Assembly: GCA_945876985.1 (NCBI GenBank)
Contig: CAMCQX010000006.1
Coordinates: 1 to 15,546 of the forward strand
Direction: 5' to 3'
Length of the DNA stretch: 15,546 nt
Source of the DNA: Chitinophaga pinensis
GTDB taxonomy: Bacteria; Bacteroidota; Bacteroidia; UKL13-3
Both the position numbers and the translations under genes were made by a program. Positions 8,006-14,784 of the stretch are shown here, piece after piece (the stretch's first letter is position 1; each line of letters starts with the position of its first letter). The notes beneath the pieces were generated by a model. The model was not told the DNA's origin. It made no database searches and was given only the letters and a program-made list of their open reading frames with translations.

Positions 8006-8722
8006 TTGGAAATAATTGCTGATATTTTATTCACTTTAAACAATGCCTTTCCAAATAATATATTTGAGGTAAATGTATCAACTTGCAAAATAAATATTAC
8101 TGTAAATAACAAAACTTTTTCTTTTTGGATAAACGATTGGTTCAATAAAAAGGAAATTGTTTTATCTATTATTTGTTCAAAAATTGGTAAAAACAAAAGA
8201 GTATTTGCAAGGAATTGCGAAATAAAAAAAGTAAACAAACAAGAGGCCGAAATTTTTTTAAATCAAAACCATCTATTAGGATTTAAATCTGCATATTTTA
8301 AATATGCTTTGTACAACCAGCAAGAGATAATAGCTATTGCTACCTTTAGCAAAGGCAGAAAAATGAACAGGTTAGAAGCCAACAAACGGTCGTTTGAATT
8401 GATTAGTTTTTGCTGCAAAAAAAATGTTTCTGTTACTGGCGGTTTAAGCAAATTAATTAAAGCATTTGTTACCCATTTGCAGCCTGGCGATTTGATGACT
8501 TATATAGATAAAGATTGGAGTGACGGAAGTGCCTATTTGAATTTAGGATTTAAAATTCACAGTGAAACGGAACCGCAATCTTATGTTTTTGATAAAACAA
8601 ATTTTGAAAAATATCAATTAGAAAAACTTCCTGAAAATATTTTTATTGCTTTGCAAAGCAACAACAATAACTTAGAAATTGTAAAAAACTCGGGAAACTT
8701 AAAACTTGTTTACACGCTTTAA
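8006..8722 (+). CDS. GNAT/Mom-like protein of unknown function
   Basis: This 238-residue protein has no assigned function. The N-terminal 75 residues are a small strand-rich region with several Lys and Cys. Residues 76-190 resemble a GNAT-like domain that I know from phage proteins, including Mom-type DNA modifiers and C-terminal domains of some homing-endonuclease-like proteins: AEIFLNQNHLLGF (81-93), ALYNQQEIIAIATFSKGR (101-118), FELISFCCK (130-138), VTGGLSKLIKAF (143-154) and MTYIDKDWSDGSAYLNLGFK (164-183). The GG-x-SKL plus YxDxxWSxGxxYxxLGF pattern is the hallmark. The start is TTG at 8006 because an in-frame TGA lies immediately upstream and there is no early ATG. It begins 14 nt after the GT8 stop, so it is likely co-transcribed, although it has no obvious role in sugar transfer. 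Acyl or aminoacyl transfer is a guess from fold. Confidence 0.7.
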   Translation: MEIIADILFTLNNAFPNNIFEVNVSTCKINITVNNKTFSFWINDWFNKKEIVLSIICSKIGKNKRVFARNCEIKKVNKQEAEIFLNQNHLLGFKSAYFKYALYNQQEIIAIATFSKGRKMNRLEANKRSFELISFCCKKNVSVTGGLSKLIKAFVTHLQPGDLMTYIDKDWSDGSAYLNLGFKIHSETEPQSYVFDKTNFEKYQLEKLPENIFIALQSNNNNLEIVKNSGNLKLVYTL

Positions 8723-8788
8723 AGGCGCATTTTTATTGTTTCTTTTACAAAATGGTAAAACATGGGTATAATTGTTTACTTAAAAATA

Positions 8789-8818
8789 TGGGTAAACCAA
8801 AAGCCTTAATTACATTCG
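8789..8818 (+). promoter_or_regulatory. Candidate promoter for the transketolase N-terminal subunit
   Basis: TACATTCG (8811-8818) matches TAnnTTTG with one change and lies 35 bases before the ATG at 8854. TGG (8789-8791) stands exactly 19 nt upstream where TTG is expected. The same TGG-N19 layout precedes the other transketolase half. The 131-base spacer 8723-8853 also holds three copies of ATGG(G)TA at 8752, 8762 and 8788. Confidence 0.4.
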
Positions 8819-8853
8819 CATTTATAATTTAAAATCAAAACATAATCAAGAAA

Positions 8854-9699
8854 ATGACAAACATCGCAGAACTTCAATCTATTTCAAGTCAAATGCGTAG
8901 AGACGTATTACGCATGGTGCACGCTGTAAAATCAGGCCATCCGGGCGGTTCTATTGGCTGTGCTGATTTTTTTGCAGCACTTTATTTTGAAGTCATGAAA
9001 CACAATCCAAGTTTTGATATGAACGCAGCTGAAGAAGATGTTTTCTTTTTATCGAACGGACATATTTCTCCCATATTTTATAGTGCATTGGCCCGTTCGG
9101 GTTATTTTGAAGTGAGTGAATTAAGCACTTTTAGAAAACTAAATAGTCGTTTACAAGGTCATCCTGCCACGGCTGAACATTTGCCTGGAATAAGAATGGC
9201 AAGTGGTTCGTTAGGACAAGGAATTTCAGTAGCTGCGGGTGCTGCATTGGCAAAAAAACTAAATGGCGATAAGCATATTGTTTACGCTTTAATGGGCGAT
9301 GGAGAAATTCAAGAAGGACAAAACTGGGAAGCGTTCATGTTTGCAGCGCACCAAAAAATTGATAATTTAATTGTTACCATCGATTTTAACGGACAACAAA
9401 TAGATGGAAGCACCCAAAAAGTGATGGGAATTGGTGCTGATATTGAAGACAAAATGAAAGCATTTGGCTGGACTGTTTTACACATGGACGGACATAATTT
9501 TGAAAGTATTTTGGCTACCATGGCAGATGCAAAAAACCTTTGCGGACAAGGAAAACCAATTTTTATTATGATGAAAACTGAAATGGGATATCCAGTTGAT
9601 TTTATGATGGGAAGTCATAAATGGCATGGGGTTTCGCCTAATGATGCTGAACTAGCAAATGCATTAAGTCAATTACCTGAAACATTAGGCGATTACTAA
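8854..9699 (+). CDS. Transketolase, N-terminal (thiamine-diphosphate) subunit
   Basis: This 281-residue protein is the first half of a split transketolase, which moves two-carbon ketol units in the non-oxidative pentose phosphate pathway. The TPP-binding domain is intact. SGHPGGS (27-33) carries the catalytic-site His. SNGH (67-70) and GSLGQG (118-123) line the cofactor pocket. GDGEIQEGQNWEA (148-160) with DFNGQQ (177-182) forms the Mg2+/diphosphate motif. The length is that of the stand-alone N-subunit, and the pyrimidine-binding and C-terminal domains are supplied by the gene at 12341-13297. The ATG at 8854 follows an A-rich leader. Unusually, the partner subunit is not next door but 2.6 kb away, beyond two envelope-protein genes. 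A role in an alternative sugar pathway instead of housekeeping transketolase cannot be excluded. Confidence 0.93.
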   Translation: MTNIAELQSISSQMRRDVLRMVHAVKSGHPGGSIGCADFFAALYFEVMKHNPSFDMNAAEEDVFFLSNGHISPIFYSALARSGYFEVSELSTFRKLNSRLQGHPATAEHLPGIRMASGSLGQGISVAAGAALAKKLNGDKHIVYALMGDGEIQEGQNWEAFMFAAHQKIDNLIVTIDFNGQQIDGSTQKVMGIGADIEDKMKAFGWTVLHMDGHNFESILATMADAKNLCGQGKPIFIMMKTEMGYPVDFMMGSHKWHGVSPNDAELANALSQLPETLGDY

Positions 9700-9735
9700 A
9701 TTATAGATTCATACGTTATTTACTAAAAACCAATA

Positions 9736-11145
9736 TTGAAACATTCTGATAAAATCAATTTAAACAAAAAATGGCTGCTTTTATTGGTTGCTGTTTTTTT
9801 ATTAAATACGGCCAATAATTTTATTGCTGCGCAACAAATTTACAGGCCAGCAAAAACCAGGATATTGTTTTTATTAGATGCAAGCGGAAGCATGTTTGCC
9901 CGCATGGAGCGTGATACAAGGATAAATATTGCCAAGCGTTTGCTGTCAAATATTATAGATAGTTTACAAGGCGCGAAAAATGTAGAATTGGCTTTGCGCG
10001 TATACGGACACACCTCGCCACCAGCAAAACGTGATTGTAAAGACACCCGTTTAGAAGTTCCTTTTAGATTAAATAACCATGCTGATATTAAGAAACGTAT
10101 TCAGTCTATTTCGCCCAAAGGAACTACTTTAATAGCCTATTCATTGCAGCAGGCTGCTTATGATTTTCCGTTAGAACCCAATACCAGAAATGTAATCATT
10201 TTAATTACCGATGGCATTGAAGAATGTCAAGGTGATCCTTGCGCTATTTCGGAAGCATTGCAAAGCAAAGGCGTGGTTTTAAAACCTTTTATTATTGGAC
10301 TTGGTAGCACTGCCGATTTTCAAAAAGCATTTGAATGCGTAGGTCGTTATTACGATGCAAATACCGAAGAACAATTCAATACCGTGTTAAACATGGTGGT
10401 TTCACAAGCATTGAATAATACTACTGCTCAGGTAAATTTATTGGATATTTATAGCAAACCAACTGAAAGTAATGTAAACATGACTTTTTATGAGACCGAA
10501 CGCAACCAAATGGTTTATAATTACATCCATACCATTAATGAAAAAGGAAATCCTGATACCATTTTATTAGACCCATTATACAAATATAAAATGGTGGTTC
10601 ATACCATTCCGCCAATTGTTAAAGACAATATAAGTGTAACCGCAGGAAAACATACCGTAATTGGTGTAGACGCGGCCCAAGGCGAACTATTGGTAAGAAT
10701 TGATGGGGTTACTAATTACGACAACTTAAAGTTTATTGTTAGGCCAAGTAATCAGAACAAAACATTACACGTTCAAAATGCAAATAGCAAAGAAAAATAT
10801 TTGGTTGGAAAATACGATTTGGAAGTATTGACATTGCCTCGCATGTTTTTTAAAGATGCTGCTATTGATCAAAATATGGTAACAACCATTCAAATTCCAC
10901 AACCCGGAAAATTAAATATTAATTATCCAATCCAAAACTTTTATGCCGACATTTATCAAGTAATAAGAGGCGAATTAATTTGGATACATAAATTACCTGT
11001 AGATGTTCAAAAACACAATTTAATTATTCAACCAGGTGATTATAAGTTAATTTATAGGGGAAAAGGTGCAACTAAAAGTAACAATACCTTCATTAGAGAA
11101 TTTAAAATAAACTCCGGACAAGCCACCAACATTACTTTAAACTAG
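9736..11145 (+). CDS. Exported von Willebrand factor A domain protein
   Basis: This 469-residue protein is probably periplasmic or surface-exposed. A signal peptide spans residues 1-33 (KKWLLLLVAVFLL core, cleavage near AAQ/Q) with no lipobox Cys. The vWA domain follows directly (about 42-225) with a complete metal-ion-dependent adhesion site: DASGS (D48, S50, S52), T130/T131 in SPKGTTL, and D159 in LITDGIEEC. Cys pairs such as C164 and C169 could form disulfides. Residues 235-469 are beta-rich, perhaps two or three Ig-like/carboxypeptidase-regulatory modules with no catalytic motif visible. The start is TTG at 9736; an in-frame TAA lies four codons upstream and the signal peptide begins right after it. 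It lies 36 nt after the transketolase N-subunit stop, so read-through transcription is plausible. The binding partner is unknown. Confidence 0.85.
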   Translation: MKHSDKINLNKKWLLLLVAVFLLNTANNFIAAQQIYRPAKTRILFLLDASGSMFARMERDTRINIAKRLLSNIIDSLQGAKNVELALRVYGHTSPPAKRDCKDTRLEVPFRLNNHADIKKRIQSISPKGTTLIAYSLQQAAYDFPLEPNTRNVIILITDGIEECQGDPCAISEALQSKGVVLKPFIIGLGSTADFQKAFECVGRYYDANTEEQFNTVLNMVVSQALNNTTAQVNLLDIYSKPTESNVNMTFYETERNQMVYNYIHTINEKGNPDTILLDPLYKYKMVVHTIPPIVKDNISVTAGKHTVIGVDAAQGELLVRIDGVTNYDNLKFIVRPSNQNKTLHVQNANSKEKYLVGKYDLEVLTLPRMFFKDAAIDQNMVTTIQIPQPGKLNINYPIQNFYADIYQVIRGELIWIHKLPVDVQKHNLIIQPGDYKLIYRGKGATKSNNTFIREFKINSGQATNITLN

Positions 11146-11177
11146 TAATTTGTTCAGCAATATTTTGTTAATATATA

Positions 11178-11207
11178 TTTGATTTCTCCTTTTATTTTAT
11201 AATTTTG
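11178..11207 (+). promoter_or_regulatory. Promoter for the surface lipoprotein gene
   Basis: TTTG (11178-11181) is followed after 18 nt by TAATTTTG (11200-11207), an exact TAnnTTTG. This places transcription start near 11213 and leaves a leader of about 25 nt to the ATG at 11239. A second exact TAnnTTTG (TATATTTG, 11174-11181) overlaps the upstream element and might be an alternative start. Confidence 0.65.
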
Positions 11208-11238
11208 AAATTCATAAAATAATTAAAAATCAAAACCT

Positions 11239-12180
11239 ATGAAAAAAACCATTCTATCAATTGCTTTTGCTGCTTTTGCAATATCATTAACTTTTACATC
11301 TTGTAGTAAAGACGAAACAGCTGCTCCAAGCGGACCTTCAGTATCACTTACAGACAGTACAGGTACTGGAATTGTAGATACTACCAATTTCTTCACTTCT
11401 ACTTGGATGACACTTAAAGTTACTCCTTCGGCAGGAACTACCATTGATGCTATAAAAACTGATATTAAAGTTAATGGAGTGCTTTTAGCTCCTGGCACTT
11501 ATGACGTTGTAGATGCTACACAAAAAGAAGGATTTTCGGAAAGTGTACCCGTTGATTTTATTGTGAGCGCATTACAAATTCCTTTTGGCAAAACTGTTAC
11601 ATTTGTTGTGAATGTAAAAGACAATAAAGGATTAATTAAAACTGTTGAATTAACCTATAATGTAAAGGTTGACAATACACTATTAGCTTCTAGTGAAATA
11701 GAATTGGGCGCTCAAACAAATACTACTATTCCATACAAATTTGTTGGATTGGCTAATAATTTTGCAACTTATACTGCTGGAACTGCCGGAACTGCTAAAG
11801 CAAACTCAAGTCTTATTGATTTTGTGTATTATTATGGAACTACAGATAAAAATTCATTTGCAGCACCTAGTAATGCCAATGGTGCTAAAATTATTTGGAA
11901 CTCTGAAATAAATATGTGGGTGGTTCAAAACAAAACCAAATTTTTAGCAAGTACAGTATCTTCTTCTGAGTTTGATAATATTAAAAATACAACAAAAGTG
12001 GACGACTCTTTTGTTAATCTTGATTTTTCAGCGGGTTCAACCGATAAAATTACTTCATTAGCTGTTGAGTCTGTTTATGCTTTTCAAACTGCTGCTGGCA
12101 TTAAAGGATTGGCTAAATTTACAGCTATTTCGGCAGATGCAATGGGTTCAACTAAAGTTGTTTTGATTTGTCAAAACTAA
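11239..12180 (+). CDS. Surface lipoprotein with LES-like export signal, unknown function
   Basis: This 313-residue lipoprotein starts MKKTILSIAFAAFAISL and has a signal peptidase II site at TFTSC (lipid on C22). The next residues, S-K-D-E, fit the CxK(D/E)2 lipoprotein export signal described in Capnocytophaga, which sends lipoproteins to the outer face of the outer membrane. The mature part is rich in Thr, Ser, Val and Ala. It seems to form one Ig-like beta domain (about 35-150: conserved Val/Thr strands, VNVKDNKG) plus a C-terminal region with YYYGTTDKN and NMWVVQNKTKFL. No enzyme motif is visible. It has its own strong promoter and a strong terminator, so it is an independent transcription unit inserted between the two transketolase genes. 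It may work with the vWA protein just upstream, but nothing in its sequence proves it. Confidence 0.82.
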   Translation: MKKTILSIAFAAFAISLTFTSCSKDETAAPSGPSVSLTDSTGTGIVDTTNFFTSTWMTLKVTPSAGTTIDAIKTDIKVNGVLLAPGTYDVVDATQKEGFSESVPVDFIVSALQIPFGKTVTFVVNVKDNKGLIKTVELTYNVKVDNTLLASSEIELGAQTNTTIPYKFVGLANNFATYTAGTAGTAKANSSLIDFVYYYGTTDKNSFAAPSNANGAKIIWNSEINMWVVQNKTKFLASTVSSSEFDNIKNTTKVDDSFVNLDFSAGSTDKITSLAVESVYAFQTAAGIKGLAKFTAISADAMGSTKVVLICQN

Positions 12181-12202
12181 AATTAATTATAATTATTTTA
12201 AT

Positions 12203-12235
12203 AAAAAACTGTTTCAATATTGGAGCAGTTTTTTT
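12203..12235 (+). terminator. Rho-independent terminator of the lipoprotein gene
   Basis: AAAAAACTGTTTC (12203-12215) pairs with GGAGCAGTTTTTT (from 12222) around a six-base loop. This gives an extended stem with two or three G-T wobbles and a T7 run. It begins 22 bases after the stop codon. Confidence 0.8.
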
Positions 12236-12256
12236 ATGCATAATTGTGAATAATAG

Positions 12257-12286
12257 TGGCAAATAAATTTGGTAGTTTTAGCTTTG
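12257..12286 (+). promoter_or_regulatory. Candidate promoter for the transketolase C-terminal subunit
   Basis: TAGCTTTG (12279-12286) is an exact TAnnTTTG, followed by CA. TGG (12257-12259) lies exactly 19 nt upstream. Since a strong terminator lies just before it, the C-subunit needs a promoter here. The start would be near 12292, about 50 nt before the ATG at 12341. A second near match ends at 12300. Confidence 0.45.
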
Positions 12287-12340
12287 CAATGTTTATTTTG
12301 CGAAGCAATTAATACAATCTCATCTCAACAATCATACAAA

Positions 12341-13297
12341 ATGAAAACATTTGAAATTCAAAACACTAAAGATACAAGAAGCGGATTTGGCGAAGGATTA
12401 CACGAACTAGGCAAAAAAAATGAACGCGTAGTTGCACTTTGTGCCGACTTAATTGGTTCTTTAAAAATGGATGCTTTTATCAAAGATTATCCAAATAGGT
12501 TTTTTCAAATGGGAATTGCTGAAGCAAATATGATAAGCGTAGCTGCTGGTTTAACTATAGGCGGCCATATTCCTTTTACAGGTACATTTGCTAATTTTTC
12601 AACTGGCAGGGTTTACGATCAAATTCGTCAATCAGTAGCATATTCAAATAAAAATGTAAAAATTTGTGCTTCTCACGCTGGTTTAACTTTAGGTGAAGAT
12701 GGAGCAACTCATCAAATATTGGAAGATATTGGCTTAATGAAAATGCTACCAAATATGGTGGTAATCAATCCTTGCGATTTTAACCAAACCAAAGCAGCAA
12801 CCATTGCCATTGCCGATTATGAAGGTCCGGTTTACTTGCGTTTTGGTCGCCCGGCAGTTCCTAATTTTACTCCTGTTGACCAACATTTTGAAATTGGAAA
12901 AGCCATTATGTTAAATGAAGGTGCTGATGTAAGTATTTTTGCAACCGGGCATTTGGTTTGGAAAGCCATAGAAGCTGGTCATATTTTAGCTGAAAAAGGT
13001 ATCAATGCCGAAATCATAAATATTCATACCATTAAACCTTTAGATGCTGCTGCAATATTAGCGAGCGTTGCTAAAACAGGTTGCGCTGTTACTGCCGAAG
13101 AGCACCAAATGAATGGTGGATTAGGCGATAGCATTTGCCAATTATTGGCAATTAACAACCCAACTCCTATAGAAATGGTAGCCGTTAACGATAGCTTTGG
13201 TGAAAGTGGAACTCCTGATCAATTAATGGAAAAATATGGCTTAACTGCTAACGCAATTGTAGAAAAAACCATGAAAGTAATTGCTAGAAAAAAATAA
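12341..13297 (+). CDS. Transketolase, C-terminal (pyrimidine-binding) subunit
   Basis: This 318-residue partner of the 8854-9699 subunit completes the transketolase. [10 protein letters not shown] (55-64) carries the conserved Glu (E61) that activates the thiamine ring of [19 protein letters not shown] (81-96) supplies the aromatic residues that hold the pyrimidine. GEDGATHQ (118-125) is the substrate-binding motif. YLRFGRP (165-171) closes the pyrimidine domain, and about 185-318 is the C-terminal domain ([35 protein letters not shown]). The ATG at 12341 is chosen because [13 protein letters not shown] is the usual family N-terminus; the frame stays open to a TTG at 12269, but those 24 extra residues are not family-like and cover the promoter. 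It ends at a shared terminator facing the minus-strand gene. Confidence 0.93.
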   Translation: MKTFEIQNTKDTRSGFGEGLHELGKKNERVVALCADLIGSLKMDAFIKDYPNRFFQMGIAEANMISVAAGLTIGGHIPFTGTFANFSTGRVYDQIRQSVAYSNKNVKICASHAGLTLGEDGATHQILEDIGLMKMLPNMVVINPCDFNQTKAATIAIADYEGPVYLRFGRPAVPNFTPVDQHFEIGKAIMLNEGADVSIFATGHLVWKAIEAGHILAEKGINAEIINIHTIKPLDAAAILASVAKTGCAVTAEEHQMNGGLGDSICQLLAINNPTPIEMVAVNDSFGESGTPDQLMEKYGLTANAIVEKTMKVIARKK

Positions 13298-13316
13298 TTT
13301 TTAAACCACTATCAAC

Positions 13317-13350
13317 AAAAAAGAGGACTAAAATTTAGTCCTCTTTTTTT
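13317..13350. terminator. Bidirectional terminator between convergent genes
   Basis: AAAAAAGAGGACTA and TAGTCCTCTTTTTT (13317-13349) form a near-perfect palindrome of 15 pairs around a three-base loop. It has an A-run on one side and a T-run on the other, so it can end transcription from both the transketolase C-subunit (plus) and the coiled-coil protein (minus). Confidence 0.9.
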
Positions 13351-13375
13351 GTTTATTATAATTAGCAAATCAAAT

Positions 13376-14725
13376 TTATTTGCCGTAAAAACCTTTAAAA
13401 CGTTCGTTTTGTGCTAAGGCAAAAACGGTTAACTCTTCCATTCTTTTTCTTACCCTTCTTGGAATATCATATATAGTTAATTTAGCCGTTAAAGATTTTG
13501 CTTTTGAAAAATCATCTACAAAAATATATGCTTCAATTAAATTTAAGTATGTAGCATAAGTTACATCTTCATCTATTCTTGCTTTTTTGTTTTCTACATC
13601 AGATTCTAATAAAGCTTTTTCCCAAATAGCAATGGCTTCATTTATTTTAGCTTTTGCAGCTACTTTTTCGTAGTTTTCAGTTAATGAATTATAACCTTCT
13701 ATTACTGCTAAATAAGCATTTTGATAATCGGTATAATCTACTTTTTTATCTTTTACCAAATAAATGTCTGCCATATAATTAACCTTTTTAAATGCATAAT
13801 TGTCATTTAAAAGAGTTTGAATAACGCTCAGGTTTTTTTCTACCGTTTCATTTTCCAAAAGATCTTGAATTCTTGATTTGTTTGACGACCACCAATTATT
13901 TAATTCATATTCGCTTTTGAATTCACTTGGAGATTTATAAATAAGGTCTTTGTTTATTTCCATTGGAACTTCATTGTATACTACTCCTTGTGGGGTTTCT
14001 ACAAGTAATGTGATTAAACGTTTGTATTTAATAATATATGAATATGCTTTGTAAGGTGTTGATTTGCCATTGCTGTAATAGGTCATATCAGCAATTTTCA
14101 TTTCAGGATCCAAAGGACTTAAGTCACCCAATTGAGCAGTAATATTAACTGAATTGGTAGCGCCTGGTTTAAAACCTTCTAATTTTAAATAAGTACCCGC
14201 CAATTGTTCCGCGTTAAATACCTTAGCCAATTGAGGCATAGCAGGGGTGTTTTTGTAAGGAATATTAGGTGTTTTTTTATAGGGCTCTCTAGGAATATTT
14301 TTAACAGGTTTTCCCTCTTCACCCAATTCTCTTTCAGCTAATTTTTTTAACATTGACTTTTTATCGTACAATTCTTTTTCTTTTAAATAAGTATCATTGG
14401 CATACTTTAATAAGGCAGGATAAGCAAGCAATTCTTTTTGGTATTCTGCTTCGGCTTCTTTTAATTTAACAGAATAGTTAACCATGTCTTTTTGATAATC
14501 AGCTTCAGCTTGTTTTACGGCTAAATTATAATCGTCCATTAGTTTTTTGTTAATGGCTTCTGCGCCACTTACTACTTTGCTAGTATAGTTTTTTATGCTC
14601 TTATCAAGAGGTTTTGACGGTAATTGAATGTAGTCAAACTTGGTTTCCATTTTGTCCACATCCTGAGCTTGAATGTTAAAAGAAATAGCAAGTAAAGCAG
14701 CTCCTAAGAGTATTTTTTTTTTAAT
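13376..14725 (-). CDS. Exported coiled-coil protein of unknown function (ATT start proposed)
   Basis: This is 449 residues if started at the ATT at 14725-14723, or 427 from the conventional GTG at 14659. The upstream extension is a textbook signal peptide (KKKILLGAALLAISF, then NIQAQ with cleavage after AQA or AQ), and no in-frame ATG, GTG or TTG exists before the stop at 14758-14756. I therefore prefer the ATT. The mature protein begins with a Lys/Glu-rich probable coiled coil (about 55-135) containing a diverged repeat, AEADYQKDM and AEAEYQKEL. A Pro/Lys linker with two copies of PYKxTP (PYKKTPNIPYKNTP, about 145-160) follows. The middle has a beta-rich segment with GVVYNEVPMEI, and the last 130 residues are helical and may hold TPR-like hairpins. 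I do not recognise the family. It is probably periplasmic or on the outer membrane. Confidence 0.75.
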   Translation of the reverse strand: MKKKILLGAALLAISFNIQAQDVDKMETKFDYIQLPSKPLDKSIKNYTSKVVSGAEAINKKLMDDYNLAVKQAEADYQKDMVNYSVKLKEAEAEYQKELLAYPALLKYANDTYLKEKELYDKKSMLKKLAERELGEEGKPVKNIPREPYKKTPNIPYKNTPAMPQLAKVFNAEQLAGTYLKLEGFKPGATNSVNITAQLGDLSPLDPEMKIADMTYYSNGKSTPYKAYSYIIKYKRLITLLVETPQGVVYNEVPMEINKDLIYKSPSEFKSEYELNNWWSSNKSRIQDLLENETVEKNLSVIQTLLNDNYAFKKVNYMADIYLVKDKKVDYTDYQNAYLAVIEGYNSLTENYEKVAAKAKINEAIAIWEKALLESDVENKKARIDEDVTYATYLNLIEAYIFVDDFSKAKSLTAKLTIYDIPRRVRKRMEELTVFALAQNERFKGFYGK

Positions 14726-14784
14726 TTGGGCGCAATGATAGTAAATAATTTTTAATTAAATAAATTTACAAAAAATGTAAATTA

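Noticed and set aside
5673..8722. Macrolide or antibiotic biosynthesis cluster suggested by the TylF-type methyltransferase
   Set aside because: No polyketide or peptide synthase, deoxysugar pathway or resistance gene is present. The neighbours are a GT8 enzyme and another methyltransferase, so surface glycan modification is the better reading.
8006..8722. Prophage or mobile element remnant
   Set aside because: Only this one gene has a phage-like feature. There is no integrase, attachment-site repeat, structural gene, tRNA or terminal inverted repeat nearby, and base composition does not visibly change.
8743..8760. Hairpin TTTTAC-AAAATG-GTAAAA after the GNAT/Mom-like gene
   Set aside because: The stem is only six pairs, mostly A-T, and no T-run follows, so it does not qualify as an intrinsic terminator.
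12269..12340. Upstream TTG extension of the transketolase C-subunit by 24 residues
   Set aside because: The extra residues are hydrophobic and Cys-rich and unlike the family, and the segment contains the -7 promoter element. The ATG at 12341 gives the normal N-terminus and length.
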